Assembly (NCBI GenBank): GCA_947626305.1
Contig: CANQRP010000008.1
Span: forward strand, 1 to 34,268
Source: an uncultured Clostridia bacterium
Lineage (GTDB): Bacteria; Bacillota; Clostridia; Christensenellales; Borkfalkiaceae
DNA length: 34,268 nt
Direction of reading: 5' to 3'
Positions 16,943 through 25,766 of this stretch are shown piece after piece; the stretch's first letter is position 1, and each line of letters opens with the position of its first letter. The notes beneath the pieces are model-generated. The model did no database searches. It saw nothing but the letters and a program-made list of their open reading frames with translations, and was not told where the DNA came from. A program made the position numbers and the translations under genes.

Positions 16943-18641
16943 AAGCGCTCCTGATCGCATCGAGGATCGGTCCTTCTCCGAGACCGAAGTCGCGCAAGAG
17001 TTCCTGCGGCTCACCGTGCGGGAGGAAGCAGTCGGAAAAACCGAACGAGACGACGTTCTTTTCGATTCCGTGCAGGCGGTAGAAGCGCGCTACCGCATCG
17101 CCCAAGCCCCCGATCAGGGCATTGTCTTCCAGCGTGATAAGAGTGCGTTGCGGAAGAGAACGTAACAACACTTCGTCGAGCGGACGCAAAAAACGAGCGT
17201 TGACGAGTCCGACATCCATGCCTTCGTCGAGTGCGCTCTTGCGGATGCGTTCGGCGAGCGCAAGACAGCGCTCCCCCGCTGCAAGCAATACTATGCCTGA
17301 CATAGTACTATGTAAAACTTCGAATTTCCCGATTTCGACCTCGGCGATCTCGCCTTCGTTGCCCTCCCGTGGGTAGCGGATGGCGAGCGGACCGCGATGT
17401 GATACGCTTGCGCGGAGCATGGAACGAAATTCCCCGATGTCCTTCGGAATGGCGACGGTGAGATTGGGCACAAAGGAAAGAAAACTCAGGTCGAATACCC
17501 CTTGGTGCGTCTCTCCGTCCGCTCCGGATACTCCCGCACGGTCGATACAGAGAGTGACGGGCAAATTTTGGGCGCAGATGTCGTGGATGATCTCATCGAA
17601 CGCGCGTTCCAAAAAGGTGGAAAAGATAGCGTAGTACGGTTTCATCCCCCCTGCCGCCATCGAAGCGCACAGCACGGAGGCGTGTTCCTCGCAGATGCCG
17701 ACATCGAAGGCTCGTTCGGGGAATTGTTCGAAAAAGGGTCGGAGCCCTAAACTGTCCGTCATCGCCGCCGTCACGGCGACGATCTCGGGATGACCCTTTG
17801 CCAAAGCGCACAGTTCTTCACCGAGCGCTTGGTTATATTCTTTCCGCCCGGGAGCGGGGCTCACGCCGTGCGTTTCCGTGGGGGCGCTTTCGCAAAAGGA
17901 ATAGCCCTGCCCCTTTTTCGTTGTAACATGCAACAGCACGCTCCCGCGGCTTAGCTCCTCTTTTGCCTCTTCGAGTGCGGGGAGAAGCTCCGAAAGGTCG
18001 TTTCCGTTTACGACACCGCGATATGTAAGTCCGAATCGTTCAAAAAGTTTTATGTTTTCAAGGGGAGGCTGCCCCTTCAATTCTCCGAGCAACTCATGCA
18101 TACCGCCCACCGTGGGCGAAATGGACATGCCGTTGTCATTGAGGACGATGAGTACGCGGCTCCCCAAAATTTTGATGCTGTTGAGCGCTTCGTACACGAG
18201 CCCGTTGTTGAAGGAGCCATCCCCGACGAGAGCGATGACGTGATAGTTCTCCCCTTTTAAGTCCCTTGCCTTGGCAAAGCCGAGCGCTGCGGAGATCGCA
18301 GTGCCAGCGTGACCGGTGTCATAGCAGTCGTATTCGCTTTCGCTGCGTTTGGGAAAACCGGAAATGCCCCCGCGTTTCCGCAGTGTGTGAAAGACGTTTG
18401 CGCGTCCCGAAAGCAGTTTATGAGTGTAGCATTGGTGCCCAACGTCGAAGATGAGTTTATCTTTCGGGAAATCGAACACGCGGTGCAGGGCAACGGTGAG
18501 TTCCACCGTGCCGAGGTTGGAGGAAAGATGTCCGCCGCAGACGGACACTGTGCGAAAAATTTCTTCCCGCAAGCTGCCGCAATATGTTTTGAGTTGTTCG
18601 AGGGAAGCCGATTTCAACTCCCCTTCCGTGATTTGCTTCAT
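16929..18641 (-). CDS. dxs: 1-deoxy-D-xylulose-5-phosphate synthase
   Basis: 'GHLSSNLGTVELTVALHRVFD', 'DVGHQCYTHKLLSGR', 'GDGSFNNGLVYEALN', 'DRAGVSGADGETHQGVFDLSFL'. Confidence 0.96.
   Translation of the reverse strand: MKQITEGELKSASLEQLKTYCGSLREEIFRTVSVCGGHLSSNLGTVELTVALHRVFDFPKDKLIFDVGHQCYTHKLLSGRANVFHTLRKRGGISGFPKRSESEYDCYDTGHAGTAISAALGFAKARDLKGENYHVIALVGDGSFNNGLVYEALNSIKILGSRVLIVLNDNGMSISPTVGGMHELLGELKGQPPLENIKLFERFGLTYRGVVNGNDLSELLPALEEAKEELSRGSVLLHVTTKKGQGYSFCESAPTETHGVSPAPGRKEYNQALGEELCALAKGHPEIVAVTAAMTDSLGLRPFFEQFPERAFDVGICEEHASVLCASMAAGGMKPYYAIFSTFLERAFDEIIHDICAQNLPVTLCIDRAGVSGADGETHQGVFDLSFLSFVPNLTVAIPKDIGEFRSMLRASVSHRGPLAIRYPREGNEGEIAEVEIGKFEVLHSTMSGIVLLAAGERCLALAERIRKSALDEGMDVGLVNARFLRPLDEVLLRSLPQRTLITLEDNALIGGLGDAVARFYRLHGIEKNVVSFGFSDCFLPHGEPQELLRDFGLGEGPILDAIRSAYACR
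17286..17317 (-). repeat. Interspersed 'HSTMS' palindromic repeat, copy B
   Basis: Minus strand TTTTACATAGTACTATGTCAGGCATAGTATTG; encodes VLHSTMSGIVL in frame in Dxs. Confidence 0.9.
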
Positions 18642-18650
18642 ATTTTCAGT

Positions 18651-19517
18651 TCAGTTATCCCGATTGCGCACGAACTCTACGACGGCGGCGAGAAAATCGT
18701 CTCTGCCGAGGTTGCTCAAAAGAGACAGACAGTTTGCCGCCGTGCGATCGGCAAGCAGTTCCGCTCTTTTCAAACCGTACACCTTCACACAGGTGAGCTT
18801 ATCTTCCTCTCTGTCTTTTCCGAGCGTTTTGCCCATTTTGACGCTTTCTCCCTTTTCGTCGAGGATGTCGTCCGTGAGTTGGAAGAGCCGCCCAAGCGCC
18901 TGCCCGAACCGTTCCGCCGCGTCTGCGTCACCTCCGCCGAGGAGCGTCGCCATGACGATGGGAGCGGCAATGAGCTTTCCCGTTTTATGCGAGTAAATAA
19001 AGTCGAGTTCTTCTTCTCCGCCCGTTTGTCCCGTGTAGAGAAGATCGGCGGATTGCCCCGCCACCATGCCGTCTGCGCCTGCCGCATTTGCCAAATAGCG
19101 GGCGGCGTCGAGATGCGCTTTGCTTCGTGCGCTTTCGCGCAAGAGAAGGCACATCGCCTCCGACAGCAGTCCGTCTCCCGCGAGGATCGCATTGGCTTCG
19201 CCGAACACTTTGTGGTTGGAGGGATTGCCCCTGCGAAAGTCGTCGTTGTCCATGGTGGGCAGGTCGTCGTGGATCAGGGAATATGTATGGATACATTCCA
19301 AGGCGAGCGCCAGTCCGACTTCGGCGGTGTGATCGACCCCGAAATGCTCCAATGTGCCGAAGAACAGCACAGGGCGCACCCGTTTTCCTCCCGTGAGCAG
19401 AGAATAGCGCATGCTCTCGGTCAAAACGGGCGGTCGGTGCGTCATCTCCGCACAGAATCGCTTGAGTTCCTTTTCGAAGAAGGCGAGATATCCTTGGTAT
19501 TGCTTCTGAAAGTTCAT
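18651..19517 (-). CDS. ispA: Farnesyl/geranyl diphosphate synthase
   Basis: 'GGKRVRPVL', 'ECIHTYSLIHDDLPTMDNDDFRRG', 'LTDDILD'; start taken at MNFQKQYQ. Confidence 0.94.
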   Translation of the reverse strand: MNFQKQYQGYLAFFEKELKRFCAEMTHRPPVLTESMRYSLLTGGKRVRPVLFFGTLEHFGVDHTAEVGLALALECIHTYSLIHDDLPTMDNDDFRRGNPSNHKVFGEANAILAGDGLLSEAMCLLLRESARSKAHLDAARYLANAAGADGMVAGQSADLLYTGQTGGEEELDFIYSHKTGKLIAAPIVMATLLGGGDADAAERFGQALGRLFQLTDDILDEKGESVKMGKTLGKDREEDKLTCVKVYGLKRAELLADRTAANCLSLLSNLGRDDFLAAVVEFVRNRDN

Positions 19518-20356
19518 TTCCTTCTCTTTTCCGCCGCGGTACACACATTGGAAAGCAGCATGGCGACCGTCATCGGTCCCACGCCGCCGGGAACGGGGGT
19601 GATGTAAGACGCCTTCTTTTCCACAGCCTCGAAATCGACATCGCCGCAGAGCTTCCCGTTCTCGCGGTTCATCCCCACGTCGATGACGACGGCGCCCTCC
19701 TTTACCATATCGGCTGTGATGAGCTTCGCCTTCCCCACCGCCGCGACGAGGATGTCCGCATTCAGGCATTCCGCTTTGAGGTCTGCGGTACGGGAGTGGC
19801 AGACGGTCACGGTGGCGTCGGCGTTCAGGAGAAGGAGCGCCATCGGCTTTCCGACGATGTTGCTCCGTCCTACAACGACGGCACGCTTGCCGCGCGTTTC
19901 GATGCGATAGCGTTTGAGCAGTTCCATGACCCCGAGGGGCGTGCAGGCGACGGTGCCCTCTTTCCCGAGGGCGAGTGCCCCGATATTTTCCGCCGAAAAT
20001 CCGTCCACGTCCTTTTCCGGGGGGATCTCGGCGAGGATCTTTTGCGCATCTATCCCCTTGGGGAGCGGAAGTTGCACGAGGATGCCGTCCACTTCTCCGT
20101 CTTCCGCGAGCTGCCGTACGGTCGTGATCGCCTCTTCTTCGGAGACATCGCAGGGCAAACGGACATCGAGCGAGCGGATCCCCACTTCGCGGCAACCGTT
20201 GAGTTTGTTGCGGACGTAGATCTCGGAAGCGGGATCTCCCTCGACGAGCACGACCGCAAGGCAGGGTTTTCTGCCCGTATTTTCAAAGAAACGCGCGGTG
20301 CGTTCAAGCAATTCCGCGCGAATTTGGGCGGCGACTGCCTTCCCATCGATGATCAT
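19514..20356 (-). CDS. folD: Bifunctional methylenetetrahydrofolate dehydrogenase/cyclohydrolase
   Basis: 'YVRNKLNGCREVGI', 'GILVQLPLPKGID', 'PPEKDVDGFSAENIG', 'VVVGRSNIVGKPMALLLLNADATVTVCHSRT'. Confidence 0.96.
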   Translation of the reverse strand: MIIDGKAVAAQIRAELLERTARFFENTGRKPCLAVVLVEGDPASEIYVRNKLNGCREVGIRSLDVRLPCDVSEEEAITTVRQLAEDGEVDGILVQLPLPKGIDAQKILAEIPPEKDVDGFSAENIGALALGKEGTVACTPLGVMELLKRYRIETRGKRAVVVGRSNIVGKPMALLLLNADATVTVCHSRTADLKAECLNADILVAAVGKAKLITADMVKEGAVVIDVGMNRENGKLCGDVDFEAVEKKASYITPVPGGVGPMTVAMLLSNVCTAAEKRRK

Positions 20357-20745
20357 GAAGCGAGAAAACCTCCAAGTACGCCGTTTACGAAGTTTGCCGA
20401 AGTTTCGGCAGAGTATTTGCGTGCGAGCGCCGTCGCTTCGCTCACGGAGACAATGGGCGGCACTTCTTCCAAATAGAAGATCTCGGCGAGGGCGACGAGC
20501 ATTACGGCACGATCTACGGGAAAGATGCGGTATTCCGCAAACCGCGTGACTTTTTCGGCAAGTTTTTGCCCGAGTTCTTCGCTGTGCGTTTCCGTCAGCT
20601 CCACGAGCTTAGCCGCGAACGCAGTCTCCTCTTCGTTGAGTTTGAATTGTTGATAAACTTTTTTCCGAAAGACTTCTCCGCTGTCCCCGCCGAACAGGGA
20701 CGCAAAGACGATACGGAACGCCGCCTCTCTCGCGTCGCTTCTCAT
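20353..20745 (-). CDS. nusB: Transcription antitermination factor NusB
   Basis: 'REAAFRIVFASLFGG...DRAVMLVALAEIFYLEEVPPIVSVSEATALARKYSAETSANFVNGVLGGF'. Confidence 0.93.
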   Translation of the reverse strand: MRSDAREAAFRIVFASLFGGDSGEVFRKKVYQQFKLNEEETAFAAKLVELTETHSEELGQKLAEKVTRFAEYRIFPVDRAVMLVALAEIFYLEEVPPIVSVSEATALARKYSAETSANFVNGVLGGFLAS

Positions 20746-20792
20746 ATTGCTCCTTACGGGAAATTCCCCTTCCGCACGGAAAGGGAACGTTC

Positions 20793-21170
20793 TCAGCCGA
20801 TTTTTTCCTGTTCGTTGTTTTCTTCCGTATGCGCGGGAGCGGATGCGGGAGTTGCGGGGAATACCACGCTCTGCACATGGACGTCGATCTTGGCGATCTT
20901 GAATTTCGTCATGGATTCGACCATCTGCTTGACCGTCTGTTGGATGGAGTATGCGAGTTCCGGAACATTGTAGCCGTAATGGGCGATCACGGAGACGTCC
21001 GCAAAGATGCCCTCCTTCTCGAAGCAGATCTTGATGCCCTTGCTCTTGGAGGGCACGAGCTCTATGCCTTCGGTCTCCTGCAAACTCAGAACGACAATGC
21101 CGCTCACGATGTCCGCATTGTAGGAGATCCTGCCTTTCTGTCCGTTGGGATTGTATCTGATGCTTGCCAT
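20793..21170 (-). CDS. Asp23/Gls24 family envelope stress protein
   Basis: 'GRISYNADIVSGIVVLSLQETEGIEL...VSVIAHYGYNVPELAYSIQQTVKQMVESMTKFKIAKIDVHVQSVVF'. Confidence 0.92.
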   Translation of the reverse strand: MASIRYNPNGQKGRISYNADIVSGIVVLSLQETEGIELVPSKSKGIKICFEKEGIFADVSVIAHYGYNVPELAYSIQQTVKQMVESMTKFKIAKIDVHVQSVVFPATPASAPAHTEENNEQEKIG

Positions 21171-21229
21171 AATATACACCTCTTGGTAGCATTATAGCAC
21201 ATCTTTTTTCATTTTACCACTATTTTTGC

Positions 21230-21718
21230 TCAGCTTTCCGCATAAATAGGCATAATTGCGATATTTCCTTCGCGAATTTCTTTCTCGTCTTCGAAGATGG
21301 AATAGATTTTCAGCGCGGTTTCGGCGGTGAGTTCGCTCGAATTGATAAAGATATTCACATTGTCGGAATCGGAACCGATGATGACGATAGCGTCAGTAAA
21401 CCCGAGGGAGCGGATCATGGTTTCGAGCACGAGTTCTTCTTCCATGACGGCTACCATCTTCTGCTTTTCGGCAACGGCGTCCGCGTATTCCTGCGTGTCG
21501 GGCGCATATGCCGAGATGATGCCGTCGAGCTGAACAAATTCTTCGCTGCGCGTGGAACTGCGTTCCGCACGGTGGGAGGTGAAGAAGTTCACGCTCTGGG
21601 CGCCCTCTGCGCCGACGTCGGTCGTGCGCGTGCCGGCGAGCACGAAGTTGAATACGGCTGTTACCGCAAGCAACAGGACGAGGGTGGACATGAGTACGAT
21701 TTTTTTGGTGTTGGACAT
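21230..21718 (-). CDS. spoIIIAH: Stage III sporulation protein AH
   Basis: Single TM, '...KQKMVAVMEEELVLETMIRSLGFTDAIVIIGSDSDNVNIFINSSELT'; last gene of the spoIIIA operon. Confidence 0.9.
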   Translation of the reverse strand: MSNTKKIVLMSTLVLLLAVTAVFNFVLAGTRTTDVGAEGAQSVNFFTSHRAERSSTRSEEFVQLDGIISAYAPDTQEYADAVAEKQKMVAVMEEELVLETMIRSLGFTDAIVIIGSDSDNVNIFINSSELTAETALKIYSIFEDEKEIREGNIAIMPIYAES

Positions 21719-21732
21719 GATTTATCTCCTTT

Positions 21733-22086
21733 TCAATGATTTGCTTTTTGTGCCGGGTATACCTGCACATCCTCTTTTTCGAGCCGCAAGAGCCCTGCGG
21801 TGATGTCGAGGATATGCGAGCGGGTGAGAAGGCTGTCCTTACCGCCGAATATGACGATCGCGCTCACTGCCCGTCCGTCTTCTTCGGCGACCATTGCCGT
21901 TGCGCTCTCCACGCCGTCGATCTCGGTAAGTAGTTTGATAAGCCGCGCCTCTGTCTCCGTCGGGCAGTAGGAGGAAGATTTTTCTCCGAAGATCAACCAA
22001 ACGGCGAGTAGCAACAACAATGCGGCTGCGCCGATGAGCGCAGTGCGGAAGGTGCGGTTTTGCAGAAGCGATTTTATTCTTCCCAT
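21733..22086 (-). CDS. spoIIIAG: Stage III sporulation protein AG
   Basis: N-terminal TM, 'LIKLLTEIDGVESATAMVAEEDGR'; position in operon. Start taken at MGRIKSLL. Confidence 0.82.
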   Translation of the reverse strand: MGRIKSLLQNRTFRTALIGAAALLLLLAVWLIFGEKSSSYCPTETEARLIKLLTEIDGVESATAMVAEEDGRAVSAIVIFGGKDSLLTRSHILDITAGLLRLEKEDVQVYPAQKANH

Positions 22087-22568
22087 ACCACCTCCACGTC
22101 TGCGGCGTTGCAGGCAAACGTTTGGGAAAGCGCGCTTGCAATGCTGTCTGCAATATCTATATGCCCATCCTGTCCGGATATGCAGTCCGAAGAAAGATTT
22201 ATTCTGATTTTTGTCATCGGGAAAGGCGCCTTTGGGCTGCGCGTCACACAAGCCGTTGCCGCAAGGGAAAATTTCTCCTGCAACAAGGAGGCGATCTCCC
22301 GTTCGTCTTTTTCTTCGAGCAGACGTGCACAGGCGGAAAGATAACCTTCGTCCTCTCCGAGCTCGGCGGCGGGAAAGGTAAATTCCTTTTTCGTCATAAG
22401 GGTGAGAAGAGGCGCAGCCAGCACGGCAAACACGATCAGCCGGCTCATCCCCTTCAAAAAAGCGCCCATTTTGCCGCCCGGGAGGATGACGGAGAGCGCT
22501 GACATGAGAAGCGCCGCCCCCGCAACGGCGAGAATATAGCCGCTCAAAAGATCACCCCCGAAGAGCAA
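22074..22568 (-). CDS. spoIIIAF: Stage III sporulation protein AF
   Basis: Two TM then soluble domain 'INLSSDCISGQDGHIDIA'; operon position. Confidence 0.8.
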   Translation of the reverse strand: MLFGGDLLSGYILAVAGAALLMSALSVILPGGKMGAFLKGMSRLIVFAVLAAPLLTLMTKKEFTFPAAELGEDEGYLSACARLLEEKDEREIASLLQEKFSLAATACVTRSPKAPFPMTKIRINLSSDCISGQDGHIDIADSIASALSQTFACNAADVEVVWEE

Positions 22569-23740
22569 ACGAGCAAGAGCAGCGTAAGGAAGTATAAAAA
22601 CGCAACGCAGAGCATGCCCGCGACAAAGTAACCGAGATCACCCGCAAGACGGGACAGCAGCGCGGAGATCTTTCCGCCGACGGGCTCCGTCACCGCCGCG
22701 GATAACCGTAAAAACAGTTGCAAAACGCCGAACAGGAGCACGGGTTTTGCCACCGTTCCCGCCAGCAAAAAGACGGCAAACGTTCCGAGCGCGTTTTTGA
22801 TGAGGGCGCTTCCTGCAACGACGAGGTCCATCCCGCCCGAGAGAAATCCGCCCACCATGGGCACCGAGCCCGAAACCACGTATTTGATCGCGCGCAGAGA
22901 GAGTCCGTCGTATTGTGCGGAAGCGATCCCCTGCACGGTGAGAAACAGGCTGAAAAGTCCGAGGCACAGCCCCATGACCCACTTGGTGACGCTCTTGAAG
23001 AAGTCTCCGAGCTTTTCGGTCTTGATCCCGTCCGTAAGATTGCCGACGAAGCCGAGCACGATAACGACGATGGCAACGGGTAGAACGATGCTTTCAAACA
23101 ACTTACAGATGCCCCCGCTCATAAACGCCACGGCGGGACGGTACACGGCTGCCGATACGGTCCCTCCGCTTGCCGCCATCAGGGTGAGAAGAAGCGGGTA
23201 GACGAGCTCCATCTGTTTTCGCATATTTTCCACGGTATCGAAGCATTCGGCAATTGCGGCGGTCAAACAGGAAAGTACTACGGCGCCTACCGAAAGATAG
23301 CCGATAAAGCCGATTATGTCAGACATAGTACTATGTAAAAAGCCGTTTTTCGCTGAGTTCAGGATTCCGCAGAGCAAAGATACCGCAACGATCAGGGCAA
23401 AAGCGGGTAAAAAGAGTGCCGCCTCCTCCCACACAATACCGAGGAGTTCTTCACCCAATTCGGCGTGGTCGAGGGCTGCGTCGCCGGAGATCAAACGCTT
23501 TAATTTGTCTTTTACGGACATTCCGCGAAAGTCCCGTAGTCCGTCGAGATAATTTTGCAGCTCTTTCGTGTCGAGCGAGGCGAGAAGCTCATCAATATTT
23601 TTATTCAGCTCCCCCATCGCATCGTCCTCGAGGCTTGCGGCATTCGCTCTTGTCGGGCTGCCGAGCGGCACCGAAATTACCGTGAGAAGAACGAAAAGCA
23701 ACAAAACGAGCGGTTTCAGGCGTGTGTGTTTGCGTTTCAC
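22544..23740 (-). CDS. spoIIIAE: Stage III sporulation protein AE
   Basis: Large polytopic protein, 'FMSGGICKLFESIVLPVAIVVIVLGFVGNLTDGIKTEKLGDFFKSVTKWVMGLCLGLFSLFLTVQGIASAQYDGLSLRAIKYVVSGSVPMVGGFLSGGMDLVVAGSALIKNALG'. Confidence 0.94.
   Translation of the reverse strand: MKRKHTRLKPLVLLLFVLLTVISVPLGSPTRANAASLEDDAMGELNKNIDELLASLDTKELQNYLDGLRDFRGMSVKDKLKRLISGDAALDHAELGEELLGIVWEEAALFLPAFALIVAVSLLCGILNSAKNGFLHSTMSDIIGFIGYLSVGAVVLSCLTAAIAECFDTVENMRKQMELVYPLLLTLMAASGGTVSAAVYRPAVAFMSGGICKLFESIVLPVAIVVIVLGFVGNLTDGIKTEKLGDFFKSVTKWVMGLCLGLFSLFLTVQGIASAQYDGLSLRAIKYVVSGSVPMVGGFLSGGMDLVVAGSALIKNALGTFAVFLLAGTVAKPVLLFGVLQLFLRLSAAVTEPVGGKISALLSRLAGDLGYFVAGMLCVAFLYFLTLLLLVCSSGVIF
23310..23340 (-). repeat. Interspersed 'HSTMS' palindromic repeat, copy C
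   Basis: Minus strand TTTTACATAGTACTATGTCTGACATAATCGG; encodes FLHSTMSDIIG in frame in SpoIIIAE; 19 bp core identical to copy B. Confidence 0.9.
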
Positions 23741-24132
23741 TTGATGAGCTCCAGAAGTTTTACAATGAGGATCAGCACGTTTTCAAGAATGGGTACGGCG
23801 AGCACCAGTATCACCGCTTTTCCACAAAAGACGAGCTTGTCCGCGAGAGAATTCTGTCCGAAGTCGTTTAAGATCCCCGCGCTGAATTCCACGAGATAGC
23901 CGATGCCGATCATCTTCAATACGCTCTTTACGAGGGAGGAGTCGACGCCCGTCGTCTCGGCGATCTTTCGGAAGATGGACAAACTGTCTTGTAGCAGATC
24001 GAAGACAAAGATCAGCAAAAGGACGCTTCCCGCAATCGTAACGGCGAGAGCGAGTTCCGGCTTGGTCGCTTTGAGGAGAATGGCGGCGACCGCCGTAATG
24101 AAGGCGATGCCGACGAGCTGAAAGATTGCCAT
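23737..24132 (-). CDS. spoIIIAD: Stage III sporulation protein AD
   Basis: 'LLKATKPELALAVTIAGSVLLLIFVFDLLQ'; operon position. Confidence 0.9.
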   Translation of the reverse strand: MAIFQLVGIAFITAVAAILLKATKPELALAVTIAGSVLLLIFVFDLLQDSLSIFRKIAETTGVDSSLVKSVLKMIGIGYLVEFSAGILNDFGQNSLADKLVFCGKAVILVLAVPILENVLILIVKLLELIK

Positions 24133-24135
24133 ACG

Positions 24136-24336
24136 CTATACTGTGAGGTTGAAGATCTCTTTTATGGTCGCAAAGAGATCCCCCACCATTGTGACGGCGA
24201 CCGTGAGGGCGATCACGAGCCCTACGATAGAGACGACGGTGGCGATATCATCGCGGTCGGATTTTTTCAACAAAGTGCATACGACGGTGATGAGGATCCC
24301 GATCGCGGCGAGTTTGAAGATAATAGAGATATCCAT
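24136..24336 (-). CDS. spoIIIAC: Stage III sporulation protein AC
   Basis: 66 aa, two TM, 'KKSDRDDIATVVSIVGLVI'. Confidence 0.92.
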   Translation of the reverse strand: MDISIIFKLAAIGILITVVCTLLKKSDRDDIATVVSIVGLVIALTVAVTMVGDLFATIKEIFNLTV

Positions 24337-24339
24337 GTG

Positions 24340-24807
24340 CTATACGATGAGGATGACGAATGCGAGCCCCGCCAAAAGCCCGAGTTTGGTGTAGAGCTCC
24401 CCTCTTTCCGCGGCTTCCTTGGCGGAGCTGTTTTTTTTATCGAGCAACGAGGCGCGTTTTCCTCCGAAGAAGCCGAGTTCGGCGGCAGTATCCCCCCGTC
24501 CGAGTTGGCTAAAACAGCTGCGGACCTCCTCTCTTTCCTCTTGCGTAAGATAGTCGAGGTCGAAAAGCGGCGGTTTTGCGGAGAGAAAATTTTCCACCGC
24601 CTTTCCGAAATCGCCCGAAAACTTGCAACTTCTCAAAAATTCGGTCAGCGGCGCACGGCGGTATTCGAGTTCGGCAAGATACTTTTCGTTGAGGTCGTAC
24701 GCCTGTGCGAAAAAGCTCCTGCGCGCACGGTATTTTCCGGCGGCGAGCCATCCGAGCAGTGTGCAGAAGGCGATGGAGAGCCCGCATACGATCAATTTCA
24801 GCCACAT
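24340..24807 (-). CDS. spoIIIAB: Stage III sporulation protein AB
   Basis: 155 aa, N- and C-terminal TM; operon position between AA and AC. Confidence 0.85.
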   Translation of the reverse strand: MWLKLIVCGLSIAFCTLLGWLAAGKYRARRSFFAQAYDLNEKYLAELEYRRAPLTEFLRSCKFSGDFGKAVENFLSAKPPLFDLDYLTQEEREEVRSCFSQLGRGDTAAELGFFGGKRASLLDKKNSSAKEAAERGELYTKLGLLAGLAFVILIV

Positions 24808-25631
24808 AGTTCTCCCTCTTCGCCGAGAATGCGGTCGATCTGCCCGAGTCCTTTGAGTAAAACATAACGGGAAAAGAGCTTTTCGGGGACATCTTCGAAG
24901 CGCACAAGGTGTGCCGAAGCGAACACGTGCACTCCCGCGCCGACTGCGCGGCGGACGGCGGAGTAGTCTTCCGGCAAGAGCTCGTCAGTGACGATGAGGT
25001 CGGGACGCATGGCGCGGATCCCCGCCGTGAAAGCAGTGAGTTTGTCGGCGAATTTCATGCAATCGGAAGTCGTGCCCAAGTTCCCCGCGGAGAGCTCCCC
25101 GCGCTCGTCGCATACGAGCACATTGCAATGGTTTTTCGTGCAGACGAGGCGAGAGAGGTCGCGGAGCAAGGTCGTTTTTCCCCTCCCCGGCGGCGCCATG
25201 ATGAGCAAAGAGCACAGCCCGTCCGTCAGACATCGCGTATAAATTTCCTGTGCACAACCCGGGATCTCGTGCGGCACGCGGATACAGAGAGAAGTGATCC
25301 CGCGCACCGCATGAATGCGCCCGTCCCGATAGACGCAAGACCCGGTGAGTCCGATGCGAACGCCGCCTTCCGCCGTCAGAAACCCCTGTTTGAGTTCGTT
25401 TTCCACCGCATAGACGGAGCGCCCGCTTGCATTGAAGAGAATGTCCTCGATCTCCTCCGCGGTAGGCACGAGCGCCCGATTTTCGGGGCAGACGCCCTCT
25501 GTCCCGAGGAAGATATTTTCCCCGAGGTTGGCGGAGAGCGGCTTCCCGGCACGGATGCGGAGCTCGCAGAGCCTGTTGAGGTCGAGACGGCGCAGGCACG
25601 TGAGAATGCGCGGCGGAAGGAATTCCAACAT
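24798..25631 (-). CDS. spoIIIAA: Stage III sporulation protein AA (ATPase)
   Basis: Walker A 'MAPPGRGKTTLLRDLSR', 'LRIRAGKPL', 'VCDERGELSA'. Confidence 0.95.
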   Translation of the reverse strand: MLEFLPPRILTCLRRLDLNRLCELRIRAGKPLSANLGENIFLGTEGVCPENRALVPTAEEIEDILFNASGRSVYAVENELKQGFLTAEGGVRIGLTGSCVYRDGRIHAVRGITSLCIRVPHEIPGCAQEIYTRCLTDGLCSLLIMAPPGRGKTTLLRDLSRLVCTKNHCNVLVCDERGELSAGNLGTTSDCMKFADKLTAFTAGIRAMRPDLIVTDELLPEDYSAVRRAVGAGVHVFASAHLVRFEDVPEKLFSRYVLLKGLGQIDRILGEEGELCG

Positions 25632-25766
25632 TGCTCTATTTTATGGGACAAGACCCGCGGTTATGAACAAACCGAAAAATTGTTTTACAATGCGGAAACA
25701 AAAAATAGCCCCGCGTTCCACCTATATACGCGGAACACGAGGCAAAGCGTTTGAAACGCTCTAAGG

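Noticed and set aside
18651-20195. 514 aa extended version of the ispA ORF
   Set aside because: The upstream ~225 residues are Arg-rich out-of-frame translation of folD; the real IspA starts at MNFQKQYQ (19517).
20353-21192. 279 aa extended version of the nusB ORF
   Set aside because: N-terminal part is out-of-frame asp23; NusB starts at MRSDAREAAFRIV (20745).
24136-24336. Possible phage-like small membrane protein (66 aa)
   Set aside because: Sequence and position identify it as SpoIIIAC.
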